Assembly (NCBI GenBank): GCA_017557475.1
Contig: JAFYYO010000272.1
Location: 1-42,079 of the forward strand
Reading direction: 5' to 3'
DNA from: Bacteroidaceae bacterium
GTDB taxonomy: Bacteria > Bacteroidota > Bacteroidia > Bacteroidales > Bacteroidaceae
Length of the DNA stretch: 42,079 bases
The notes under the pieces are model-generated. The model did not search any database. It had not been told where the DNA came from and saw only the letters and a program-made list of their open reading frames with translations. Shown here piece after piece: positions 1 to 7,959 of the stretch. Position numbers and translations under genes: made by a program. How positions within the stretch are numbered: the first letter of the stretch is position 1; the number at the start of each line of letters is the position of its first letter.

Positions 1-3000
1 CTCGCAGTTACCTTCACAAACAAGGCAACAGCTGAAATGAAAGGCCGCATCCTGGAGACACTTTATGCCCTGAAGAACAATCTGAATGACTCGAAACCCT
101 ACTTGAAAGCCATCAAGAAACGCTTCAAAGAGGAGGGGAAAGACATTTCCGATGAGCAAATCAAACTGCAAGCCGGAAAAGCCCTGACTGCCATCCTTCA
201 CGATTACTCCCATTTCCGCGTTGAGACCATCGACTCCTTCTTCCAAAGCATCCTCAGGAATATGGCTCGAGAACTCGGGCTTGCTGCCAACTTGCAGGTA
301 GAACTTTCTATCGACGAGATTATCGAAAGTGCTGTCGACAGCCTGATTGAGACGATGGACGAAAAACCCGAAGTGAGAAAGTGGGTGCTCGACTACGTCC
401 GAGAACAACTGGATAGCGGCGATAAATGGGACATCGTGGGACCACTCAAAGCCTTTGCCGGCAACATCTTCAAAGAGGAATATCAGCGGAAAAGCGAAGA
501 CGAGTTGGCTCGCATCAGCAATCCTGAGGTCGTCAAAGACTTCAAACAGAAGATGCAAAGCATCAAGAAAAGAGCAGAGAAGGAAGTTCAAGAAGCCGTA
601 GATGAGGTGATGAGCCAGATTGAAGACTACAGCCAGATCAGCTACGGAAAGAACCTTTACAACTTCCTCATCAAGGCTCGCAAGATGGAAAGCGAAGGTC
701 CGACAAAGACCGTCGAAGCGATAAAATACAGAGTCAACAGTTCCTCCCACTCGGGGGAGACAGAGGAGGGCCGAAAGTTACAAGAAGCCTATTCCCGCCT
801 GCTCGCGCTTTATCCTAGCCGTCGAAAGGAATATCTCTCCGCCACACTTGCGCTCAGACACCTCGGCCCCCTTCGCCTTCTGGAATGTATCGACGAAAGG
901 GCTCGCGAGATAGAAGGCGATGCAGGTCGCTTCACACTAAGTTCCACACCCTCCCTCCTCAGCAAAATGATTGAGGGAAGCGATGCCCCGTTCATCTTCG
1001 AAAAGATTGGCACATATATAAATAATGTCATGATCGACGAGTTCCAAGACACAAGTCGCATGCAATGGGAGAACTTCAAGAAGCTTCTCTTCGAGAAACT
1101 GGCTTCTGGAGGCAAAGGTATGCTCGTCGGTGACATAAAGCAAAGCATCTATCGATGGCGAAACGGCGACTGGAAAATACTCTACGGCATCGAGCACGAA
1201 AAGGAATTGCAGCGCTTCAACATCAAGCCCAAGCCTCTCGACATCAACTTCCGCAGCCACCAAACAATCGTCGATTTCAACAATGCCTTCTTCCCAAAAG
1301 CTGCCGCTTTGCTCGATGAGATAAAGCCCGAAACAGAGCATATCACGCTAAAGCATATCTATGATGATGTAGAGCAACAGAAAGATAAGAACGACGGGAA
1401 AGGTTATGTTCGCATAAAGCTTTATAAAGAGGAGGACAGCACCATTCCCGATATGGCGGAACAGATAAGAAATCTGCAGAAAGGAGGTCTCGACCTAAGC
1501 GAGATAGCCATCCTTGTCCGCACAAACTTAATGGCTCAGCAACTCATAGAGGGTTTCAGCCAATGCGCTAAGGACATCCGTCTTGTCAGTGATGAAGCAT
1601 TCCTGCTGGAAGCATCTACCAGCGTACAAATGATTGTGGCTGCAATGCGAATGCTCATCGACAAGCACCACACCGACAGCATCTCCGAGAAGTACTTGAT
1701 GCTTCACTACCTAAAAGATGCTCTTGGAAAGGAAGAGACAACCATCCAAGACGTTGCTCTGCAGGAAGCAGAACAGGTCTTGCCGAAAGAGTTCACGGAA
1801 CATCGGGAAGAATTGCTGCAATTGCCGCTCTATCTCCTTGCAGAAAGGCTATGGCGAATCTTATCGCTCGGAAACATTCAAGGAGAAGACGTCTATGTGC
1901 TCACATTCTTCGACGAGTTGCAGAACCACCTTCGCAGCGCTGGAGCACCAGACATTCAGACTTTCTTGGAGGCTTGGGACGAGAAACTTCACCTCCGTTC
2001 CGTGCCTGGTTCTTCCGTTGCAGGAGTTCGCATCCTGACCATCCACAAATCGAAAGGATTGGCATTCCATACCGTTTTCCTTCCTTTCAGCCATTGGCAG
2101 ATAGAGAGCGACAGGCAAGGCGATGTGCTTTGGTGCAAGACGGAAGCGGCTCCCTATAACGAACTCGGTGCGCTTCCCATATCCATCTACTCGAAAGATG
2201 TCAGGACTTCAGTCTTTGCTCCTGATTATGAAGAAGAACATTGGGAGCGGCGAGTCGATGCGCTCAACACGCTTTATGTGGCTTTTACCCGTGCCAAAGC
2301 CAATCTCTACATTTGGGGAACAAAGCCTTCAGACAAGACTAAAACTGCAGCAGACCTCATCTACCAGTCGCTCCGAACAGAGGACAACGATAAGGATGAA
2401 GACTGCTTTAGTTATGAAGTGGGAGAGTCCCTCTCTAACTCCCCCTCTTCTAAGGGGAGTACAAAAGAAAGCCTCCCCATAGAGGGGGAGGTTGGGAGAG
2501 GGTCTGCTAATCGTCTTTGCATTGAACATCGTACTGCTGATGCAGTCGATGTGAAGGTCAGAACAAGGAATCCGATGCTCTACTTCCTGCAAAGCAACCA
2601 ATCGCAAGAGTATCTGCAGCAACAATTGACAACAGACAATGGTCAACAAACAACGGATATTAAACTCTCTCAACGTGAAATAGGCAAGCGGATGCACGAG
2701 GTGCTCAGCCGAATCAGCGATGTGAGTCAGCTCGAGGAAGTGCTTGGCCAAGCTCGTCAGGAAGGTCTCATCGACGAAGGCGACGATTGGGAAGCTATCA
2801 CTTCTCGTATCGAGGAAGGCTTCCAAGAACCCCTCGTAGCCTCTTGGTTCAAGTCGGAGAACACAATATATAATGAATGTAGCATCGCCAGCATAGACAA
2901 AGAAACAGGGCTTCCCTGCATCCTTCGCCCAGACAGAGTGGTGATGAGGAACAACTGCATAACAGTCATCGACTATAAGTTTGGGCATCCAAGCCGACAC

Positions 3001-3123
3001 TACTACGACCAAGTAAAGACATACATGAACCTCATGAGCCGAATGTACCCTGAACATGAAGTGAAAGGTTACATCTGGTATATCATGGGGAAAGGCGCCG
3101 TCCAGGTAAAGAACATTCCATAA
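1..3123 (+). CDS. addA: AddA/RecB-like UvrD-family helicase-nuclease (5' end outside window)
   Basis: ATP-dependent helicase with a C-terminal nuclease, the AddA-type subunit that processes double-strand breaks for recombination. The frame is open from base 1: codons before the first ATG (37) read LAVTFTNKATAEM, which is superfamily 1 motif Ia, so the Walker A part and the true start lie to the left. Visible motifs are the Walker B/DEFQDT box near 1030-1053, motif III GDIKQSIYRWR near 1130-1160, motif V ILTIHKSKGLAFH near 2030-2070, motif VI YVAFTRAKANLYIW near 2275-2313, and a RecB-type nuclease RPDRV...VIDYKFG near 2926-2985. Three short repeat elements are read through in frame (near 737, 2429 and 2623). 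The stop at 3121-3123 is followed almost at once by addB, so the two are co-transcribed. Helicase-nuclease identity is firm; addA rather than recB rests on the AddB-like neighbour. Confidence 0.93.
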   Translation, partial: LAVTFTNKATAEMKGRILETLYALKNNLNDSKPYLKAIKKRFKEEGKDISDEQIKLQAGKALTAILHDYSHFRVETIDSFFQSILRNMARELGLAANLQVELSIDEIIESAVDSLIETMDEKPEVRKWVLDYVREQLDSGDKWDIVGPLKAFAGNIFKEEYQRKSEDELARISNPEVVKDFKQKMQSIKKRAEKEVQEAVDEVMSQIEDYSQISYGKNLYNFLIKARKMESEGPTKTVEAIKYRVNSSSHSGETEEGRKLQEAYSRLLALYPSRRKEYLSATLALRHLGPLRLLECIDERAREIEGDAGRFTLSSTPSLLSKMIEGSDAPFIFEKIGTYINNVMIDEFQDTSRMQWENFKKLLFEKLASGGKGMLVGDIKQSIYRWRNGDWKILYGIEHEKELQRFNIKPKPLDINFRSHQTIVDFNNAFFPKAAALLDEIKPETEHITLKHIYDDVEQQKDKNDGKGYVRIKLYKEEDSTIPDMAEQIRNLQKGGLDLSEIAILVRTNLMAQQLIEGFSQCAKDIRLVSDEAFLLEASTSVQMIVAAMRMLIDKHHTDSISEKYLMLHYLKDALGKEETTIQDVALQEAEQVLPKEFTEHREELLQLPLYLLAERLWRILSLGNIQGEDVYVLTFFDELQNHLRSAGAPDIQTFLEAWDEKLHLRSVPGSSVAGVRILTIHKSKGLAFHTVFLPFSHWQIESDRQGDVLWCKTEAAPYNELGALPISIYSKDVRTSVFAPDYEEEHWERRVDALNTLYVAFTRAKANLYIWGTKPSDKTKTAADLIYQSLRTEDNDKDEDCFSYEVGESLSNSPSSKGSTKESLPIEGEVGRGSANRLCIEHRTADAVDVKVRTRNPMLYFLQSNQSQEYLQQQLTTDNGQQTTDIKLSQREIGKRMHEVLSRISDVSQLEEVLGQARQEGLIDEGDDWEAITSRIEEGFQEPLVASWFKSENTIYNECSIASIDKETGLPCILRPDRVVMRNNCITVIDYKFGHPSRHYYDQVKTYMNLMSRMYPEHEVKGYIWYIMGKGAVQVKNIP
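737..776 (+). repeat. Short interspersed repeat read in frame within addA (GETEEG element)
   Basis: A C-rich then G-rich stretch (tcctccc...gggggagacagaggaggg) that encodes SSHSGETEEGRK. The same arrangement occurs on the minus strand in the GH38 gene at about 20226-20275, where it encodes SPLGETEEGA. The shared sequence in two unrelated proteins shows it is a DNA repeat rather than a protein motif. Confidence 0.55.
2429..2502 (+). repeat. Compound palindromic element in frame within addA
   Basis: An outer left arm at 2429-2447 pairs with a right arm at 2482-2502 (C/T-rich against G/A-rich, few mismatches). An inner pair (cttctaaggggag and ctccccatagag) lies between them. The element is read through without a stop and lies between helicase motif VI and the C-terminal nuclease, so it lengthens a linker. 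It resembles the CCCTC/GAGGG palindromic interspersed elements seen in Bacteroidetes genomes (from memory). Confidence 0.7.
2623..2660 (+). repeat. Direct-repeat element (gacaa-type, TTDNGQQTTD) in frame within addA
   Basis: Overlapping copies of a gacaac/gacaatgg word encode TTDNGQQTTDI. Equivalent sequence appears in the GH38 gene (TIDNG, twice) and the GH43 gene (TIDNVQRTTDNV), on the opposite strand. It therefore behaves as an interspersed repeat rather than an AddA-specific motif. Confidence 0.55.
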
Positions 3124-3132
3124 GTGCACAAA

Positions 3133-5607
3133 ATGAAGACTTTTCTCAACCTCGTAGCAGCCGATATGCTCTCGCATTTTACGAATGATATGCGAGATGT
3201 GACTGTCGTCTTCCCTGGCAAACGTGCTGGAATGTTCCTCAATCGCGAGTTTGCTCTACTGAGTGATAAGCCTGTGTGGGCTCCCAACTACTGCATGATG
3301 GGCGACCTCTTCCAAAGCCTCACACCGATACAAGTGGCAGGCCCTCTGGAATGCATCTGCCAGCTATATAGCGTCATGCAGGAAGTACTTGGAACGGATT
3401 ACACCGAGACCATCGACGAGTTTTGGAGTTGGGGCGAAGTGCTTATGGCAGACTTCGATGATATCGACAAACACATGGCCAACGCAGAAGCCATCTTTAC
3501 CAACATTGCCGACCAAGAGCGCCTCAAGAATCTCGACTATCTCGACGACCATCAACGCGAAACATTGGAACGCTTCTTCGGACACTTCTCTCTAAAGAAC
3601 AGCACCAAACTTCAAGAGAAGTTCCTGCAAACCTGGAGCCACATGTTCGAGATATACACGACTCTGCACGAACGACTCCTCGCAGAAGGCAAGCTTTGGG
3701 AAGGTGCGCTTTATCGTCTTGTCATCGAACAAATGAAATCGGACGAAACTCTTATTCATAAGCTACTTGAAGGCAAGCGATCCATCGTCTTTGCAGGTTT
3801 CAATGTGCTGAATAATGTTGAGCACACAATGATGAGCCTCATCCAACGAGAGAACAAGGCCCGTTTCTATTGGGACTACGACATCTACTATTGCGACCCG
3901 AAGAACGACTATGAAGCCGGCTACTTCATGAAGAAGAACCTTCAAGACTTTCCCTGTGCCATCAGCGACATCGAGGAATTCGACAACTTCAGCCATCTCA
4001 ATGATGTGACCTTCATTGCTTGCTCCACCGACAATGCTGCGGCCCGATATGTAAACATGTGGAGAACAGAGGGCAATTGTGCTGTCATCCTCTGCAACGA
4101 AGCTTTGATGCAACCAGTCCTTCATGCCATCCCAGAGTCGGCAAACGAAGTGAATGTCACGATGGGCTTCCCCATTGCAGACACTCCCATCTACGGCATC
4201 ATCATGGCTTTGCTGAAGTTGCAGTTAGAAGGCTATGATGCTGACCGCCAGCGCTTCCGTTATCCCTTCGAGCAAACCCTGAGAAGACAGCCGCTCTTCG
4301 AGTTCCTCAAGGAAGAAGACTGCTTCGTCTATCAAGAAGAAGACACATCGAAACTGCTCGATTATCTGCTCACGCTTCTCCGTCAAATTGCTTTTCATTA
4401 CGCGCAAATAGAAGAGCCCAACCTCTATGAACAGCTTTATAGTGAGACCGTCTTCCGTATCGACAGGATGCTATGCCTGCTGAAAGACTTAACCACTAAT
4501 CCCTATGTTCTAATCCCCAATCCTCTTACCCTTCGTCGTTTGCTTCGCCAAATGATGACGAGTGCCAAGATACCATTCCATAGCGAACCCGATAGAGGCC
4601 TTCAAGTGATGGGCATGCTCGAGACGCGATGCCTCGACTTCGAGCACATACTCCTACTTTCTGTTGAAGAAGGCAGTCTGCCACGAAGCACTCACGTCAA
4701 TTCGTTCATTCCCGAAAGCCTTCGAGAAGCATTTGGTATGACGACTCAACGGCACAGAATCGCCGTCTATGCATACTATTTCTATCGTCTGGTCAGTCGA
4801 TGCGAACACCTTACCTGCGTCTACAACGAAAGTACGAACGACGGCGTTCAACATGAAATGTCGCGCTTCTTGCGGCAGATGCTTGCTGAGACGGATATTC
4901 CTATTCGCACTCTTTGGTTGCGAAGCGAGCCTGAACCGAAGAGGTCGCAGCCTCTTGAAGTCAAGAAGACACCTGAGGTGATGGAACGTCTGCACCAACG
5001 TTACGACCAGAACTTGAAAGAAGGCGAGCACATCACACTTAGTCCGTCGGCTATCAACACTTATATGGCATGCCCGATGCAGTTTTATCTGAACAATGTC
5101 CTGCGCATTCGTCGCGAAGATGACCCAGAGGAAGGCATCTCGGCAGATATTATCGGCACCATCTTCCACGATACAGCCGAGTTCTTCTACGAGCAACTGC
5201 AACAACGCTTCCACACCAAGACTATCACTGCCGACATGCTTCGCGAACCTAAAGAACTCGAACGGATGCTCGACACAGTCTTCGACGTATGCTGGTTTCA
5301 CCCGACAGAAGAGTTTGACCGCATGCCTGTCATTCATGAGCGTTTCCACAAGACTATCAACAACCTCTACAAAGGCACAACCCTTATTGCACATGATGTC
5401 TTGCTGCGCTACTTGCAGGAACTCATTCGCTTCGATGCCAAACATGCTCCCTTCACTATCATCGGAGCAGAAGAAAAGCGTTCTCTACTCTTCACTCTTC
5501 ACTCTCCATTAAGGTTGGTGGTCGTATTGACCGCATCGATGAAGCAGATGGACGTCTTCGCATCGTGGACTACAAGACTGGTTCATACAAACTCAAGGAC
5601 AAGGTAA
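3133..5607 (+). CDS. addB: AddB-like helicase-nuclease subunit, N-terminal part (frameshifted gene)
   Basis: AddB/RexB-type partner of AddA: an inactive helicase-like body followed by a PD-(D/E)XK nuclease with an iron-sulfur cluster. The N-terminus reads VTVVFPGKRAGMFLNREF, a P-loop-like segment. The first cluster cysteine is probably in YMACPMQFYLNNVL near 5064-5105. I chose ATG 3133; a GTG at 3124 directly abuts the addA stop. After EEKRSLLFTLHS (near 5470-5505) the frame loses the nuclease sequence and runs on as unrelated residues to 5607. The rest (VGGRIDRIDEADGRLRIVDYKTG) continues in another frame. The join falls on a 7-bp tandem repeat at 5488-5505. As given, the protein lacks its nuclease active site and three cysteines. 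It could be a real mutation, phase variation or a sequence error. Confidence 0.85.
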   Translation: MKTFLNLVAADMLSHFTNDMRDVTVVFPGKRAGMFLNREFALLSDKPVWAPNYCMMGDLFQSLTPIQVAGPLECICQLYSVMQEVLGTDYTETIDEFWSWGEVLMADFDDIDKHMANAEAIFTNIADQERLKNLDYLDDHQRETLERFFGHFSLKNSTKLQEKFLQTWSHMFEIYTTLHERLLAEGKLWEGALYRLVIEQMKSDETLIHKLLEGKRSIVFAGFNVLNNVEHTMMSLIQRENKARFYWDYDIYYCDPKNDYEAGYFMKKNLQDFPCAISDIEEFDNFSHLNDVTFIACSTDNAAARYVNMWRTEGNCAVILCNEALMQPVLHAIPESANEVNVTMGFPIADTPIYGIIMALLKLQLEGYDADRQRFRYPFEQTLRRQPLFEFLKEEDCFVYQEEDTSKLLDYLLTLLRQIAFHYAQIEEPNLYEQLYSETVFRIDRMLCLLKDLTTNPYVLIPNPLTLRRLLRQMMTSAKIPFHSEPDRGLQVMGMLETRCLDFEHILLLSVEEGSLPRSTHVNSFIPESLREAFGMTTQRHRIAVYAYYFYRLVSRCEHLTCVYNESTNDGVQHEMSRFLRQMLAETDIPIRTLWLRSEPEPKRSQPLEVKKTPEVMERLHQRYDQNLKEGEHITLSPSAINTYMACPMQFYLNNVLRIRREDDPEEGISADIIGTIFHDTAEFFYEQLQQRFHTKTITADMLREPKELERMLDTVFDVCWFHPTEEFDRMPVIHERFHKTINNLYKGTTLIAHDVLLRYLQELIRFDAKHAPFTIIGAEEKRSLLFTLHSPLRLVVVLTASMKQMDVFASWTTRLVHTNSRTR
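5488..5505 (+). repeat. 7-bp tandem repeat (CTCTTCA) at the addB frameshift
   Basis: Two full CTCTTCA units (5488-5494 and 5495-5501) are followed by CTCT. Moving from the upstream addB frame to the nuclease frame needs a gain of 1 mod 3 or a loss of 2 mod 3 bases. Gain of one 7-bp unit, or loss of two, would do exactly this. With one added unit the reading would be EEKRSLLFTLHSSLSIKVGGRIDRID with no stop. Confidence 0.75.
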
Positions 5608-5948
5608 AGATGGAGAATGTCATAAGTCTGGACAAAGAGCATGCGCCCTATTATTTCCAAACATTCCTTTATGCCTTGGCCGAGATGGAGAGCCCCGAGG
5701 CAAAACTCCCCATTCAACCTATGCTCTTCTTCCCAATCAAGGCTGCCAACCCTGATTACGACCCCTCGCTCAAGATTGACGGAGAGGTGGTCTATGACTT
5801 TGCGAACCAACATGCCGAAGCTTTTAAGGAAGGGCTTCAAGAGATACTTGCCGACATCTTCAATCCCGATAAGCCTTTTACCTGCACAACCGACACAAAG
5901 GTTTGCGAGTATTGTAAGTTGGGACAATTGTGTGGGAAAAACATATAA
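5511..5948 (+). CDS. addB: AddB C-terminal nuclease fragment (out of frame with the N-terminal part)
   Basis: This is the missing end of addB in frame 3. It reads KVGGRIDRIDEADGRLRIVDYKTG, the D...DYK core of a RecB/AddB-type PD-(D/E)XK nuclease, then HAPYYFQTFLYALAEM, the QxxxY-type helix. It closes with VCEYCKLGQLCG, whose C-x2-C-x5-C supplies three of the four iron-sulfur ligands of AddB. There is no convincing independent start; the first ATG in frame is about 5610, inside the domain. It is best read as the continuation of the preceding coding region after the frame change. Frame 3 is also open for some distance upstream of 5511, so the exact switch point cannot be fixed beyond the 5488-5510 repeat region. 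Confidence 0.8.
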   Translation, partial: KVGGRIDRIDEADGRLRIVDYKTGSYKLKDKVKMENVISLDKEHAPYYFQTFLYALAEMESPEAKLPIQPMLFFPIKAANPDYDPSLKIDGEVVYDFANQHAEAFKEGLQEILADIFNPDKPFTCTTDTKVCEYCKLGQLCGKNI

Positions 5949-5972
5949 TTCCTTTAAACAACAATCATAACA

Positions 5973-7928
5973 ATGAAAAAACTTCTTTTTACGTTAACGC
6001 TAGTCCTTTTTGCAGGACAATCTTTCGCTCAGCCATGCATTCCAGGCGTACAGGAGCAGAAGACTGCACAAGGCATAGTTGAGGTCGAGAAATTTGTTTC
6101 CGTTACCTACGACAATGCTTTGCTGCAATCTGTTGCCGATTACCTGAACAAAGCTTGGGGAAACACAAACTCCACATCTCTTCAGAAAAAAGGCGCAACA
6201 AATGCCATCTTCCTTTCCTTGAAGGCTGATAAGAAGCTTGGCGACGAAGGTTATCGTCTTTCAATCAGTACGAAAGGCATTTCCATTCAGGCTAGCTCGA
6301 GACGCGGTGCTTTGTGGGGAGCACAGACTTTGATTCAGATGAAGGAGACGAGTTTCATCAATTATAGTGGAATCAACAAGAGGCTCCTTCCTTGCACCAC
6401 CATTACCGACAAGCCCGACTATCCCATTCGTGGTATGATGCTCGACTGCGGCCGTAAGTTCTTCCCGATGAGCTACCTCTATTCGCTCGTCAACGTAATG
6501 TCTTACTACAAGATGAACACCCTACAGTTGCACCTAAACGACAACGGCTTCAAAGACCAATATAACAACGACTGGAACAAGACCCAAGCTGCTTTCCGCA
6601 TGGAGAGTGACTTCTTCCCCGGCCTTACCGCTATTGATGGCTCCTACACGAAACAGGAGATGCGCGACTTCATCCGCTATGCCGAGTCGATGGGTGTGGA
6701 GATTATCCCTGAGTTCGACGCTCCTGCTCACAGTTTGGCCTTCACGCATTTCCGGCCGTCACTTGGCAGCGAGGAGTTCGGTGCCGACCATCTCAACTTG
6801 CGCAACCCCGAGGTCATTCCTTTCCTCGACAGTCTCTACGCAGAGTATCTTGGTGGACCTGACCCTGTCTTCGCTGGCCCTCGCTTCCATATCGGCACAG
6901 ATGAGTACAGCAATAAGGACTCTGCCATCGTGGAGCGTTTCCGCGAGCTGATTGTCCACCTCTGCAGCACCGTCAAAAGCTATAGCAAGCAGCCCATGCT
7001 ATGGGGTTCTCTGACGCATGCAAAGGGAGTGACACCTGTTCCCTCCGATGGTGTGATGATGAGCATGTGGTACAATGGCTATGCCAATCCGAGAGATATG
7101 CACAAGCAAGGCTTCCGCATGATCTCCATTCCCGACGGCCTTGTGTATATTGTTCCCGCAGCGGGCTACTACTACGATTACCTCAACATACAAAATCTTT
7201 ATCAGCATTGGGAGCCGGCATATATTGGCAAAGAACACTTCCAGCATCAAGACCCACTCATTGATGGCGGCATGTTTGCCGTTTGGAATGACATGACCAA
7301 GAACGGCATCTCCGTGGGCGACGTACATCATCGTGCCTTGCCTGCCATCCAAGTCATTGCAGAGAAGTGCTGGCACGCAAAAGCCGACACTACTGATGTA
7401 GCATGGGAAAAGTGGATGAACTTCGCCTCTCTGCTTAGCGACGGACCGCTCACTGACGAAATAGGTCGCAAGAGCATGGTTAACCCCATTAACTTGAAGC
7501 CCAACACAAATATCTTCAATCCTAAAGGGTCACTCTTCAACATTCATCAGATTGGCTATCCTTATTCCGTTGAGTTCACCATCGATTGGGCAGACGAGAA
7601 GCCCGGCACAGTGCTCCTGACGAGTGAGCGCAGCACCTTCTACCTCTCCGATCCAGTCAAGGGAATGCTTGGATTCAGCCGAGACGGCTACCTCTTCAAC
7701 TTCAAGTATCGTGGCAAGGCAGGCAAGAAAGAGACGCTGAAACTGGAAGGCGACAACAAGGGCATCACGCTCTATGTCGACGGCAAGAAGGTGGAGCGCC
7801 TTGACCCCGATGTGCTCTACAAGCACGACGGCAAAGGCTCTTACAGAATCATGCGAACTCTCGTCTTCCCCTTGCAAGAAACAGGCAACTTCCGCAGCAA
7901 GATAACGAACTTCAAGGCACAAAGATAA
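5973..7928 (+). CDS. GH20-family beta-N-acetylhexosaminidase-like protein, copy 1
   Basis: Secreted glycoside hydrolase family 20 protein of 651 residues, expected to release terminal N-acetylhexosamine from glycans by substrate-assisted catalysis. It has a signal peptide MKKLLFTLTLVLFAGQSFAQ. A GH20b-type N-terminal domain covers roughly residues 25-135, then the barrel begins with YPIRGMMLDCGRKF and LQLHLNDN. The catalytic pair is in HIGTDEY (His306, Asp310, Glu311). The usual motif is H-x-G-G-D-E; here threonine replaces the second glycine. The last 150 residues (VEFTIDWADEKPG..., GYLFNFKYRG) look like a concanavalin/laminin-G-like domain. It sits 24 bp after addB with no promoter seen and 31 bp before a close paralogue. 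Exact substrate is not determined by sequence. Confidence 0.87.
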   Translation: MKKLLFTLTLVLFAGQSFAQPCIPGVQEQKTAQGIVEVEKFVSVTYDNALLQSVADYLNKAWGNTNSTSLQKKGATNAIFLSLKADKKLGDEGYRLSISTKGISIQASSRRGALWGAQTLIQMKETSFINYSGINKRLLPCTTITDKPDYPIRGMMLDCGRKFFPMSYLYSLVNVMSYYKMNTLQLHLNDNGFKDQYNNDWNKTQAAFRMESDFFPGLTAIDGSYTKQEMRDFIRYAESMGVEIIPEFDAPAHSLAFTHFRPSLGSEEFGADHLNLRNPEVIPFLDSLYAEYLGGPDPVFAGPRFHIGTDEYSNKDSAIVERFRELIVHLCSTVKSYSKQPMLWGSLTHAKGVTPVPSDGVMMSMWYNGYANPRDMHKQGFRMISIPDGLVYIVPAAGYYYDYLNIQNLYQHWEPAYIGKEHFQHQDPLIDGGMFAVWNDMTKNGISVGDVHHRALPAIQVIAEKCWHAKADTTDVAWEKWMNFASLLSDGPLTDEIGRKSMVNPINLKPNTNIFNPKGSLFNIHQIGYPYSVEFTIDWADEKPGTVLLTSERSTFYLSDPVKGMLGFSRDGYLFNFKYRGKAGKKETLKLEGDNKGITLYVDGKKVERLDPDVLYKHDGKGSYRIMRTLVFPLQETGNFRSKITNFKAQR

Positions 7929-7959
7929 CAGCATACATTATATAATATATTAACAAACG

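Noticed and set aside
3124..3132. GTG start for addB at 3124
   Set aside because: It would add three residues and leave no ribosome-binding space after the addA stop; ATG 3133 is more likely.
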